A stretch of 64,000 nt of DNA from Cytophagales bacterium (GTDB lineage: Bacteria; Bacteroidota; Bacteroidia; Cytophagales; Cyclobacteriaceae), in assembly GCA_025359125.1 (NCBI GenBank), contig JANYHI010000046.1, positions 1 to 64,000 on the forward strand, written 5' to 3'. A model generated the notes under the pieces. That model saw only the letters and a list, made by a program, of their open reading frames with translations, made no database searches and was not told the origin of the DNA. This document shows positions 9,487 to 18,224 of this stretch, one piece after another; position 1 is the first letter of the stretch; every line of letters begins with the position of its first letter. The translations under genes and the position numbers were made by a program.

Positions 9487-10008
9487 ATGGATAATATTCA
9501 ATTTTGGATTTGGCTGATCGTAATCGTGGTTACGTTTCTGGCAAGGGGTAAAAAGAAAAAACCTCAAGACGAGCCTACATCATATAATGAGCGGACGAAT
9601 ACCCCACCAGAATCCTCTAAACCCATTTCTTTTGAAGATTTGCTAAGAGAAATTCAATCTTCAAAGGTTCCAATGCCTGCTCCAATAATAGATAAGAAGC
9701 AAGAGTACATTGATTATGACGATGATTTAGAGGAAGAAGAGGCTGTTGTTGAGAAAGTAGATTACAGGCAACGAGATCAGGATAAAACTTTTGAAACGTA
9801 TGAGAAAGCGAAGCAAGCCGCCTTCAATCGTCCATCTTTAGAAGAAACCATGAAGGTGGAAGATACGGTAGTCAGGTTTGGACAGTTTAAAAGCTATGAG
9901 CAAGATAATCAGGTTATTCCGGCATTGGCTTATGTAAAGGATTTACAAAACCCTGAAGGTTTTAAGAAGGCATTTATACTGAGTGAAATACTGACACGAA
10001 AATTTTAA
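9487..10008 (+). CDS. hypothetical protein with an N-terminal membrane anchor
   Basis: The 173-residue product begins with one hydrophobic segment (IQFWIWLIVIVVTFLA), followed at once by a positive patch (RGKKKKPQ), which predicts a single anchor with the rest in the cytoplasm. The middle (about 70-115) is very acidic (YDDDLEEEEAVVEK) and likely disordered. The last ~50 residues (VKDLQNPEGFKKAFILSEILTRKF) look folded. This resembles small Bacteroidota anchored proteins of unknown function. No enzyme motif is visible. It is followed by a possible terminator. Confidence 0.75.
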   Translation: MDNIQFWIWLIVIVVTFLARGKKKKPQDEPTSYNERTNTPPESSKPISFEDLLREIQSSKVPMPAPIIDKKQEYIDYDDDLEEEEAVVEKVDYRQRDQDKTFETYEKAKQAAFNRPSLEETMKVEDTVVRFGQFKSYEQDNQVIPALAYVKDLQNPEGFKKAFILSEILTRKF

Positions 10009-10049
10009 AAGTCATTTTTTGATATAAATATTACTTAGATGGGTAAAGC

Positions 10050-10074
10050 CAGCTTTTCAAAAGGCTGATTTTTT
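10050..10074 (+). terminator. possible intrinsic terminator after the 173-aa gene
   Basis: CAGCTTTT is followed by AAAAGGCTG (one bulged G) and then a run of six Ts. The stem is short, so this is a modest candidate. Confidence 0.4.
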
Positions 10075-10169
10075 GGGAATAGCTCATCTTTACATGATTT
10101 ATTGGGTTACTATACTTTTTTGAGCATTATGTATAATGGATTGTTTTTGATTAACCAATAATTACTCGA

Positions 10170-10508
10170 GTGAATAGCATTTTACTTTTCATTGCCCTAA
10201 TCTTCTTTCAGCCTGACTGCTCAGAGATAGATTGCACAAATCAAATCAAATTGAAGTCGAAAACAGAAGCGGGTCGCTCAGTTTTATTCTCGATTGAAAT
10301 TGATTCGAAAGATGATTTTGAGTATGTTCTTTTCAAGAACTGTTCGGGTGTGTTGACTGAATTAAGAAGATCGACAGGAGCTGGTAGGCTTACCTTGTCA
10401 TTTGACGAGCCAAAATTGGTTGATTGTCAGTATCGGGTGACTGTTGAGTTTAAAAAGGAAGAATCATTTATTTGCCGAAAGAAATCAATAGAGTTAGATG
10501 AAAATTAA
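10170..10508 (+). CDS. small secreted cysteine-containing protein, unknown
   Basis: The 112-residue frame starts with GTG at 10170. Residues 1-15 (NSILLFIALIFFQP) look like a short signal peptide. The mature part contains five cysteines (in SEIDCTNQ, FKNCSGV, VDCQYR, FICRKK and near the N terminus) and reads like a beta-rich domain. The gene ends 14 bases before the giant adhesin start, so the two are probably one operon. I recognise no family; it could be a helper or partner of the adhesin. The GTG is the earliest start that keeps the whole signal peptide. Confidence 0.6.
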   Translation: MNSILLFIALIFFQPDCSEIDCTNQIKLKSKTEAGRSVLFSIEIDSKDDFEYVLFKNCSGVLTELRRSTGAGRLTLSFDEPKLVDCQYRVTVEFKKEESFICRKKSIELDEN

Positions 10509-10522
10509 CGAGAGAAAGTCAA

Positions 10523-13500
10523 ATGGTTAAGCTTCGCGGTATTCGGATTTTACTCACTTGTCTAACACTTTTATGCGGTCAGCAGGTTTTCTCGCAACTA
10601 TCAGTTGTAGAAACGCACACAAACGTTTCGTGTTTTGGTGGTAATGATGGAGTCATTAATGTATCTATTTCAGCTACCGGTCCACTTGCCACTTCACCTT
10701 GGAGCGTAGAACTTCAATACCGATTTTTTGGAGGTGGATTTGTTACACTCGCTTTTTATTCAGGTGTTTCAACGACTAATTATCAATTTAAGACGGGTAA
10801 TTCATCTTTGAATCAACCTGGCGCAGATGCATTTGGTATTCCTGCCAATGCCCCCGGAGATGTCTATCGTGTTATCGTCAGTTCAGCAGGAACAGGAGGC
10901 TTTTTGCAGAGAAATAGATCGTTAGATATCACGATAACCGAGCCTCCACAATTGTCCATAACCATAAATTCATTGACGCCTGATTGTAATCCTTTATTTG
11001 CACCACCATCTGGGAACGCCAACGGGGCAATTAATCTTACTATCTCAGGTGGCACTGGTTCTTATAATGTAACCTGGCCAACTACGCCACCCTCTACCCC
11101 AATTACTGGTTCAACTCAGCCTAATGGGGCAACGGTCGTTTCTTCTAGTTTAGATGGTGGATCTTATACGGTAAATATTGTTGATGCAAATAATTGTAGC
11201 ATTGGTCAGAATATTTCTTTGCCAATTTCCACATTACCCAATGCCGGTGGTGATTTTGCTGTTTGCACATCGATGGCAGTTTTATCGGGTAATTCTCCCG
11301 GCCCATTGGAAACAGGAACTTGGACCGGACCCATTGGCGTTACATTCTCACCCAATGCAAATACACCCAATGCAACTGCATCTAATCTTTCTCTTGGCGT
11401 AAATACGCTGACTTGGACTATAACCACGGCTGGCTGTGCGGGGAATTCTGATGCTGTGGATATTACAAGAAATGCATTACCTGTTGTAAGTGCACCAATT
11501 GCCAATTTATGTATAGGTTCAACAGAGACTCTTAGCCCAACTACTGGTGGAACATGGATGAGTAGTAATCCGGCTTTTGCAACGGTTACAAATGCAGGAC
11601 TCGTTACGGCTATTTCTGCGGGTAGTGTTACCTTTACTTTTATGGATGCTGCTACTACATGTAGCAATACTACCTCATCTGTTACCGTTAATCCGAATAA
11701 CACGATTACGTTGAGTTCAGCAGTAGGCACAGATGTGCAGACAGTATGTGTGAACACAGCTATTACCAATATAACCTATAACACAACAGGAGCTACAGGC
11801 GCAACTTTCAGCGGCCTTCCAACCGGAGTAACAGGCAACTGGGTAGCGAACGTAGTTACGATCAGCGGTACTCCAACCACTGCGGTGGGCAGTCCGTTTA
11901 ATTACACGGTGACGTTAACAGGGGGCTGTGGTAGCATCACAGCCAACGGCACGATCACCGTTAATGCGAACAACACGATTGCGTTGAGTTCAGCGGCAGG
12001 TACGAATGCACAGACCGTTTGCGTAGGCACAGCGATCACTAATATTACCTATTCTACTACTGGTGCTACAGGAGCCACGTTCAGCGGTTTACCGACAGGA
12101 GTGAATGGAGTTTGGGCAGGGAATGTAGTAACGATCAGCGGTACTCCGACCACTGCGGTGGGCAGTCCGTTTAATTACACGGTGACGTTAACAGGGGGCT
12201 GTACAGGTGGCACGAATACAGCACCGGGTACAATTGCAGTTAAACCATCCCCAACGACTTCAGTCATTTCAGGGACTACCCCTGTTTGTGCAGGCTCAGT
12301 TGGAGTAAGTTATAGTGTTACCAATACAGCAGGAAGTACGTATGCATGGACGATCACCGGAGGAGTGCAATCAGGAGGTAATACAAATCCTAATATTACT
12401 GTCGATTGGGGTGTAACTTCGGGACCAGCTAATATAAAGGTAGTTGAAACCAATTCTGCGGGTTGTGCAGGAGCCCCTGTTAATTTGGCTGTTACCATAA
12501 ATGCATTGCCAACGGCAACTCTTACGGGAACATCTACCATTTGTGCAGGGTCGGGTACGAGCCTCACAGTAAATTTTACAGGAAATGCCCCATGGTTATT
12601 TAAATATTCAGATGGAACAACAACTTCAGCTAATATCAATTCGAACTTTAGCACGTTCACTATTCCAGTTAACCCCGGAACTACTACAACTTATTCTTTG
12701 GTGTCAGTTTCTGATGCTAATTGTACAGGGATCATTGCCGGATCTTCTGCGATTGTAACCGTTGATAATCCTCCTAACGCTACACTAGCAGTTAGTGCTG
12801 CCGTGAGCCCTCTTTGCAATGGAGGCTCTACTACTATAGATGTTGCCAATTCGGAAGTGGGTGTGAGCTATCAATTAAGGAATGGGATAACGGTAGTTGG
12901 TTCAGTAGTTAATGGAACAGGATCTACCATAAATTTGACAACAGGTGTATTGGCTGTAACTACTACTTTCAATGTGTTGGCGACAAGAGGAGTTTGTACA
13001 CCCGTTCAGTTAAACAATACAGCAACGGTAACTGTGGCTGGAACTATCAATTCAGGATTGACAGTAACTGTGCAAACTAATCCTGTTTGTTCAGGAAGTG
13101 CTACAAATATTCAAATAGCCGCGTCTGAAGTTGGAGTAAATTATCAGCTAAGAGATGCGAGCAATTCAACTATAGGTTCAATTGTTTCGGGCACAGGTGT
13201 GTCAATAAATTTACCGACAGGGAATCTAATCGCAACTCAAACTTTTAATGTTTTGGCTTCGAATGGAACATGTTCAGTTCAACTAACTACCACTCCAACT
13301 GTAAATGTTGATATCAATCCGAATCCGGCATTGACAGTTACGTCTAGTATCAATCCACTTTGTACCGGAGGGTCTACTACAATTACTGTGGCGGCATCTG
13401 AAGTAGGTGTATCTTATCAATTAAGAGATGCAACCAATGCTTTAGTTGGTAGCGCGGTAGTTGGTAGTGGTGGTACGATAAACTTGCCCACTGGTAATTT

Positions 13501-16500
13501 GGCGGCAACCACAACTTTTAACGTGTTGGCTACTGGAGGTGCAGCCTGCTCATCAGTACAGCTTTCAACAACGGTAACGGTAACTGTCTCAGGATCTATT
13601 AATGCCACACTAGCAGTTACGCCTCAAAGTTCCCCTATTTGCTCCGGCTCTTCTACTAATATTCAAGTTGCTGCATCCGAAGTTGGAGTAAATTATCAAC
13701 TCAGGGATAATTCAACTAATGCATTGATTGGAGGTGTTATTAATGGAACCGGGGCGACTATTAATTTACCTACGGGCAGTTTAGTATCAACTACTACCTT
13801 TAATATTCTTGCCTCAAATGGAACCTGCTCCGTTCAACTAAACTCGTTAGCCACAGTTACTATTAATGTTAATCCAAATTCAAGCCTGGCAACGGCAGCA
13901 TCTATTAACCCGGTTTGTTCGGGTGGAAGTAGCTCTATTACAGTATCAAATTCCGAAATAGGTGTATCATATCAATTAAGGGACGCATCTAATGCGAATA
14001 TTGGCTCTGCTGTAGCAGGAACAAGTGCAACCATTAATTTACCCACCGGGGTGTTAGCATCGAATACTACTTTTAATGTTTTAGCCACAAGTGGTGTTTG
14101 TACATCGGTACAATTAACAAGTACTGTTTCCATTACAGTTGGAGGATCTTTAAATACAGCATTAACTATTACTCCGCAGTCTGCGTCTATTTGTTCAGGC
14201 ACAGCCACAAATATTCAAATAGCAAATTCTGAAGTTGGAGTGACTTACCAGTTGAGAAACAATTCGAATAACTCGTTAATCGGTTCTACTGTAAATGGAA
14301 CCGGTGCAACCATCAATCTACCCACAGGTAATCTTGCTGCTAACACCACGTTTAATATTTTAGCTTCAAACGGCACATGTTCTATTATGATGTCAACATT
14401 GCCGAGCGTAACCGTAAATACACAACCCAACGTGGCGCTTGGAGTATCTGCTCAAAGTTCTGCTGTATGCACAGGAACAGGCACAAACATTCAAGTTGCA
14501 AATTCTGAGTTGGGCGTTTCTTACCAACTGAGAAATAATTCTGGCAATGTGTTAGTTGGTTCTTCAGTAAATGGAAATGGTGCTACTATTAATTTGCCGA
14601 CTGGTAATTTAGTCGCCTCAACTACATTCAATATTTTTGCTACCGGAGGCGGATCATGTTCTGCTCAATTAACAGCAACAGCAACTGTCAATGTTTTATT
14701 GGCAACAGATCCACTTTGTACTGGTGGCGGTGGAACGGGTACTTGTGCGACTGTTGTGATTACCCCCGTGCCAACGGCTGCGACTTGTACGCTTTCTAAT
14801 GGCGCAATCAATTTTAATATCAATCCTGCAACGCCTGCCGTAAATAATACGGGTGTAAAAATAACGATATCAGGTATCTCTACTACCAATTCAACAATAG
14901 CGAGAACGAATTTTAATAATCCTTCTTTCCCGGCTTTGCCAATAGGAGTTTATAATTATGTGATTGAATATGGTGACCCGAGTTGCACTAAAAATGGCCA
15001 AGTAACAATTGATCAATCTGGAACGGTTGGTACTCCAGTTGCATCTAATATTGTTGCACCTGTTTGTGCTGGCACTTCTACGGGTTCTTTACAGCTCGAT
15101 GTGGCAGGTGAGACGGGAAATTTACTTCAATGGTCTCTTGATGGAATCACCTTTACCAACTTTACGGCCGGGAATGTAATCACTGGAATTCCTGCTGGAG
15201 CTGCGCCATCTTTTCAACGGGTAATTAGTGTTAGAAGAAATTCTTCAGATCCTTGTTTTGCAGCTGTAACAGTTACCATTCAAGATGCTAATCCGGCTAT
15301 TACAACTATACTAACTCCAACTGCTGCCTCTTGTGCCAATAATGATGGATCAATTTTAGTGGGAACTGTATCTGGTGGAGTAACGCCTTATACGTATCAG
15401 TTAAACGGGGTCTCTGTAGTATTGCCGGGCAATAACACATTAAAGGCATTGAGTGGTGGTAATTATATATTGTCTGTGATTGACTCAAAAGGCTGTCAGG
15501 CTAATTTCAATACTACGGTTAATTTTCCTGGCTTAGTCAACCACTCAACCTCTATTAGTAATCCAAGCTGTTTTTCAAATGGAACAGATGGTGCCGTGGT
15601 ATTAACTATATTGTCTTCAGGCACTTTTCAGGTAGGAATAACAACAGATCCTGTAAATCCGCCTACTACTATACAAAATGTGGTGTCATCAGGAAGTGCT
15701 ACCGTAACTTTTGGCGCACTCTCAAATGGAGGATATTATATTTCGATGACTCCAGTTGGCGCTGCTTGTTTCACTAAGAGTCCTAAAATTGATTTGATCG
15801 GTGGCCCAAGTGCTGTTGATTTTACTTTGGCGGCATCTAATATTTTATGTTTTGAAAATAAAGGTGGAGTGTCTCTCACTAACATCAAAGGTTCTAATCT
15901 TGTAAATTACAATTATGAGATCATTGATGGTAATGGAAATATAATTCTGGCAGCTACAGTTGCTCCAGTAAATCCAATTAATCAATTACAAGCATTGGGT
16001 ACAGTAAACTTAATAGGACTAGGTAAAGGAGATTATAAAGTTAGGCTGTATCAAGATCAATCTGTAACAACTGGCTGCGCGGTTCCAATTACTTCAGCCT
16101 TCAAGTCATTTACTATAGCTGGCCCTGTTGCTCCTTTGGATACTCTCTTTACAATCAGAAAAATTTCACTGCCGGATCTTGCAACGGGAAGCATGGTGAT
16201 TGGTATCAAAGAAAGTCAGAAAGAACCTTATGATATTCAGCTTGAGTTAAAGACTCCGTACATCACAGGACAGACTTTTATTTTGAATCCTCATGGGGTG
16301 CCGTCAAGAAATCCGCAGAGTCTGAAAATGGAGTACGAAGCAAAGAATTTGTTTGCTGGGCTTTATGATTTAAAGATTACAGATGCGTTGGGTTGCCAAA
16401 AGACATTCACCAACATTGAGATAAAAGTGGATACAGACATCTTTATTCCAAACGTTTTCACTCCCAATGGAGATAAGACTAATGACAATTTCTATGTCCG

Positions 16501-16681
16501 AAATCTACCAGATGGAACACAGGTAATTATTTCGAATCGTTGGGGTGCAGAGGTTTTCACCTCATCTAATTATAAAAATGATTGGACAGGAGGAAACAAT
16601 CCTGATGGAATCTACTTCTACCGGATAAGCGTAAGCGGAAAAGTATTTACAGGCTGGGTTGAAATTATTCGAGGACAATAA
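10523..16681 (+). CDS. giant T9SS-secreted adhesin-like protein with CHU_C C-terminal domain
   Basis: The 2052-residue product starts with a signal peptide (LLTCLTLLCGQQVFSQ) and ends with the gliding-motility-associated (CHU_C, type B sorting) domain, about the last 85 residues, with hallmarks FIPNVFTPNGDKTNDNF, ISNRWGAEVF and GIYFYRI. It is therefore predicted to cross the outer membrane by the type IX secretion system and stay at or leave the cell surface. Between lie SprB-like repeats, Ig/PKD-like modules, two near-identical ~91-residue units (about 393-570) and seven units of ~91 residues at about 750-1390, each with S-E-x-G-V-x-Y-Q-L-R. Composition is rich in Thr, Ser, Gly, Val and Asn and poor in Lys. 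Likely role is surface adhesion or gliding; no enzymatic motif is seen. Confidence 0.9.
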   Translation: MVKLRGIRILLTCLTLLCGQQVFSQLSVVETHTNVSCFGGNDGVINVSISATGPLATSPWSVELQYRFFGGGFVTLAFYSGVSTTNYQFKTGNSSLNQPGADAFGIPANAPGDVYRVIVSSAGTGGFLQRNRSLDITITEPPQLSITINSLTPDCNPLFAPPSGNANGAINLTISGGTGSYNVTWPTTPPSTPITGSTQPNGATVVSSSLDGGSYTVNIVDANNCSIGQNISLPISTLPNAGGDFAVCTSMAVLSGNSPGPLETGTWTGPIGVTFSPNANTPNATASNLSLGVNTLTWTITTAGCAGNSDAVDITRNALPVVSAPIANLCIGSTETLSPTTGGTWMSSNPAFATVTNAGLVTAISAGSVTFTFMDAATTCSNTTSSVTVNPNNTITLSSAVGTDVQTVCVNTAITNITYNTTGATGATFSGLPTGVTGNWVANVVTISGTPTTAVGSPFNYTVTLTGGCGSITANGTITVNANNTIALSSAAGTNAQTVCVGTAITNITYSTTGATGATFSGLPTGVNGVWAGNVVTISGTPTTAVGSPFNYTVTLTGGCTGGTNTAPGTIAVKPSPTTSVISGTTPVCAGSVGVSYSVTNTAGSTYAWTITGGVQSGGNTNPNITVDWGVTSGPANIKVVETNSAGCAGAPVNLAVTINALPTATLTGTSTICAGSGTSLTVNFTGNAPWLFKYSDGTTTSANINSNFSTFTIPVNPGTTTTYSLVSVSDANCTGIIAGSSAIVTVDNPPNATLAVSAAVSPLCNGGSTTIDVANSEVGVSYQLRNGITVVGSVVNGTGSTINLTTGVLAVTTTFNVLATRGVCTPVQLNNTATVTVAGTINSGLTVTVQTNPVCSGSATNIQIAASEVGVNYQLRDASNSTIGSIVSGTGVSINLPTGNLIATQTFNVLASNGTCSVQLTTTPTVNVDINPNPALTVTSSINPLCTGGSTTITVAASEVGVSYQLRDATNALVGSAVVGSGGTINLPTGNLAATTTFNVLATGGAACSSVQLSTTVTVTVSGSINATLAVTPQSSPICSGSSTNIQVAASEVGVNYQLRDNSTNALIGGVINGTGATINLPTGSLVSTTTFNILASNGTCSVQLNSLATVTINVNPNSSLATAASINPVCSGGSSSITVSNSEIGVSYQLRDASNANIGSAVAGTSATINLPTGVLASNTTFNVLATSGVCTSVQLTSTVSITVGGSLNTALTITPQSASICSGTATNIQIANSEVGVTYQLRNNSNNSLIGSTVNGTGATINLPTGNLAANTTFNILASNGTCSIMMSTLPSVTVNTQPNVALGVSAQSSAVCTGTGTNIQVANSELGVSYQLRNNSGNVLVGSSVNGNGATINLPTGNLVASTTFNIFATGGGSCSAQLTATATVNVLLATDPLCTGGGGTGTCATVVITPVPTAATCTLSNGAINFNINPATPAVNNTGVKITISGISTTNSTIARTNFNNPSFPALPIGVYNYVIEYGDPSCTKNGQVTIDQSGTVGTPVASNIVAPVCAGTSTGSLQLDVAGETGNLLQWSLDGITFTNFTAGNVITGIPAGAAPSFQRVISVRRNSSDPCFAAVTVTIQDANPAITTILTPTAASCANNDGSILVGTVSGGVTPYTYQLNGVSVVLPGNNTLKALSGGNYILSVIDSKGCQANFNTTVNFPGLVNHSTSISNPSCFSNGTDGAVVLTILSSGTFQVGITTDPVNPPTTIQNVVSSGSATVTFGALSNGGYYISMTPVGAACFTKSPKIDLIGGPSAVDFTLAASNILCFENKGGVSLTNIKGSNLVNYNYEIIDGNGNIILAATVAPVNPINQLQALGTVNLIGLGKGDYKVRLYQDQSVTTGCAVPITSAFKSFTIAGPVAPLDTLFTIRKISLPDLATGSMVIGIKESQKEPYDIQLELKTPYITGQTFILNPHGVPSRNPQSLKMEYEAKNLFAGLYDLKITDALGCQKTFTNIEIKVDTDIFIPNVFTPNGDKTNDNFYVRNLPDGTQVIISNRWGAEVFTSSNYKNDWTGGNNPDGIYFYRISVSGKVFTGWVEIIRGQ
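11858..12202 (+). repeat. near-perfect 72-bp direct repeat inside the adhesin gene
   Basis: Bases 11858-11929 and 12131-12202 are identical except for one third-codon position (CCA versus CCG). They are 273 bases (91 codons) apart and are the conserved ends of two adjacent repeat modules. The rest of the two modules is less alike at the DNA level, which suggests recent duplication or gene conversion limited to this stretch. Confidence 0.85.
12773..14700 (+). repeat. seven tandem ~91-residue modules in the adhesin
   Basis: Seven consecutive modules share S-E-(V/I/L)-G-V-x-Y-Q-L-R, then an I-N-L-(P/T)-T-G turn, then T-F-N-(V/I)-(L/F)-A and a cysteine-containing end (GTCSVQL in several copies). 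The spacing is close to 91 codons. The modules are diverged in DNA but uniform in protein, consistent with old tandem duplications kept by selection. Confidence 0.8.
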
Positions 16682-16690
16682 TAAATTTAT

Positions 16691-16737
16691 AGGTTTAAGC
16701 TCAATTACTAACTCTGAACTTAAAACTTTGAACTTAA
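16691..16737. repeat. GTT/AAC heptad element between adhesin and acyl-CoA reductase genes
   Basis: Four consecutive AACnnnn units run from 16710 to 16737 (AACTCTG, AACTTAA, AACTTTG, AACTTAA). They pair imperfectly with GTTTAAG and its flanks on the left (16691-16703 against 16715-16727, 11 of 13 positions). The element covers the stop codon and the last codons of the reverse-strand gene ending at 16720, so the heptads encode its final residues. Confidence 0.65.
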
Positions 16738-17733
16738 AAATTCAACTGTGTCTACTTGGTCTGCGTAATCCCAAAGTTTAGGTAGTTGTGTGGTTCCGAA
16801 TGGAATACTTTCTTTAAGCCATCCCTTTGCAGAAGCAATGCATTGAATTTTATCTGTATGCATAGCAATTTTAGAACTCAAATCTTCTAATGATTGGTAA
16901 TACTCAAAATATAAAACTGAAATAGGTGAAACTAAGTTTTCACTTTCGAGGAGTAATAAAAATCCATTATCATAATAGTTGTCGCCATTCACCAAAAAAA
17001 TTGATTTACGGTAATCATAGTTATTCACGTATTTATTCTGGTGAATGATTTCTTTATACTGTTCAATTGGCTCCATCAGATTTTTGATTTCGTATCCGAT
17101 TGGAATATATATCTTAGAGATATTTCTACAACCCAGTCCGAAGTAGCTAAAAATATCTGATCCGAGTTTTATGATTTCAGTCGGATCTTCTGCTCCCATG
17201 ATTACTCCGCAAGACGACCTATTTTTGCGAATGATGTGTGGAATATTTCTAAAGTAATATTCAAAATAGCGCGATGTGTTATCACTTCCCGTTGCAATCA
17301 TCGCATCTATATTTTTCAGCCTTTCTTCAAACAAAATCTTGGTAGAGAATTCTTTATTGATTTTTTTTAATAACTCAGCAATGTATTGCATCAGTACAGT
17401 GTCTTGCGAACTTAGTTTTGCTACGAGTGTGTGCCCAGCAATCAATACACATAACATGTCGTGAAAACCAACCATCGGAATATTGCCGGCCATTGCTACG
17501 CCAATTCTCTTTTCTGACAATGATGATAAATCATAATTGCTTACCCATTGTTTGATGGATTCTGGCTGCAACATATAAGCGATCCCTTGAATGGATAAAA
17601 CAACTGATTCGTGTGTAAACCAAGGATTTTCGGATCTGGCTTTGTAACTAAGATCTTCTAATCCTACGCTTGTTAGATTCTTTAGTTGGCTTCCTAATTT
17701 CAAAAACGCTTCAATTCTCTCTTCTAAATTCAT
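16720..17733 (-). CDS. acyl-CoA reductase (LuxC family)
   Basis: 337 residues of the LuxC-type acyl-CoA reductase family, ALDH-superfamily enzymes that reduce acyl-CoA or acyl thioesters to aldehydes with NADPH. The active-site nucleophile is seen in FGLGCRNISKIY (Cys202). Other family features are the MAGNIPMVGFHDML segment near 80-93 and SSCGVIMGAEDPTEI in the cofactor region. There are no other lux genes, so luminescence is not implied; the substrate is probably a fatty acyl thioester used in lipid or pigment metabolism (inference). It is divergent from the ferredoxin gene, with 130 bases between them. The last codons overlap a heptad repeat, so its C terminus may vary between relatives. 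Confidence 0.85.
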   Translation of the reverse strand: MNLEERIEAFLKLGSQLKNLTSVGLEDLSYKARSENPWFTHESVVLSIQGIAYMLQPESIKQWVSNYDLSSLSEKRIGVAMAGNIPMVGFHDMLCVLIAGHTLVAKLSSQDTVLMQYIAELLKKINKEFSTKILFEERLKNIDAMIATGSDNTSRYFEYYFRNIPHIIRKNRSSCGVIMGAEDPTEIIKLGSDIFSYFGLGCRNISKIYIPIGYEIKNLMEPIEQYKEIIHQNKYVNNYDYRKSIFLVNGDNYYDNGFLLLLESENLVSPISVLYFEYYQSLEDLSSKIAMHTDKIQCIASAKGWLKESIPFGTTQLPKLWDYADQVDTVEFLSSKF

Positions 17734-17792
17734 TTATTGATATTTTGGGCACTTGTTTTAATTTCCTTAAACTTTTGAATACTAACCTGTGT

Positions 17793-17823
17793 TTTGAACA
17801 TTGCCCATTGGGGCGTACTTTTG
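17793..17823 (+). promoter_or_regulatory. consensus Bacteroidota promoter of the ferredoxin gene
   Basis: TTTG at 17793-17796, a 19-base spacer, then TACTTTTG at 17816-17823: an exact match to TTTG-N19-TAnnTTTG. The ferredoxin ATG is 40 bases downstream, leaving room for a normal leader. This is the clearest promoter in the window. Confidence 0.8.
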
Positions 17824-17863
17824 CAGATAATTCAAATTTAAAGTTGATTGAAAGAAAGCTATT

Positions 17864-18223
17864 ATGGCTATAAAGATAACAGATGAGTGTATTAATTGTG
17901 GTGCATGCGAGCCGGAGTGCCCAAATACTGCCATTTATGAAGGTGGACGTGAATGGACTTGGGCTGGCGGAACGGCTTTAATTCAAGTAAAGCAAGAAGA
18001 TGGGGGCATAAGCGATGCAAAACTTTTGCAAAGCCCTGTCTCTGATGAATTTTATTATATCGTGTCGGGAAAGTGTACTGAATGCACAGGATTTCATGAA
18101 GAGCCGCAGTGTGCTGCCGTATGCCCTGTAGATTGCTGTGTGCCAGATCCTGATCACGTAGAATCTAAAGATGTATTAATGGCACGTAAGGCGTATCTTC
18201 ACAATGAACAACTCCAATCTTAG
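17864..18223 (+). CDS. 2[4Fe-4S] ferredoxin, dicluster type
   Basis: A 119-residue electron carrier. The first cluster motif is at Cys9, Cys12, Cys15 and Cys19 ([12 protein letters not shown]). The second half has CTECTG, an eight-residue insert and [10 protein letters not shown], the spacing found in Bacteroidota and proteobacterial long ferredoxins, where the second CxxC is followed by a loop before CxxxCP. It acts in the cytoplasm as a low-potential electron donor. It is driven by a consensus promoter and is divergent from the acyl-CoA reductase, so a shared redox pathway is possible. Its stop is one base from the end of the convergent DUF58 gene. Confidence 0.92.
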   Translation: MAIKITDECINCGACEPECPNTAIYEGGREWTWAGGTALIQVKQEDGGISDAKLLQSPVSDEFYYIVSGKCTECTGFHEEPQCAAVCPVDCCVPDPDHVESKDVLMARKAYLHNEQLQS

Positions 18224-18224
18224 A

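Noticed and set aside
11206-11769. A 187-codon open frame on the reverse strand of the adhesin gene, and several similar ones
   Set aside because: They mirror the repetitive Thr/Val/Ala-rich adhesin, have no start context or family match, and the sense frame is clearly coding.
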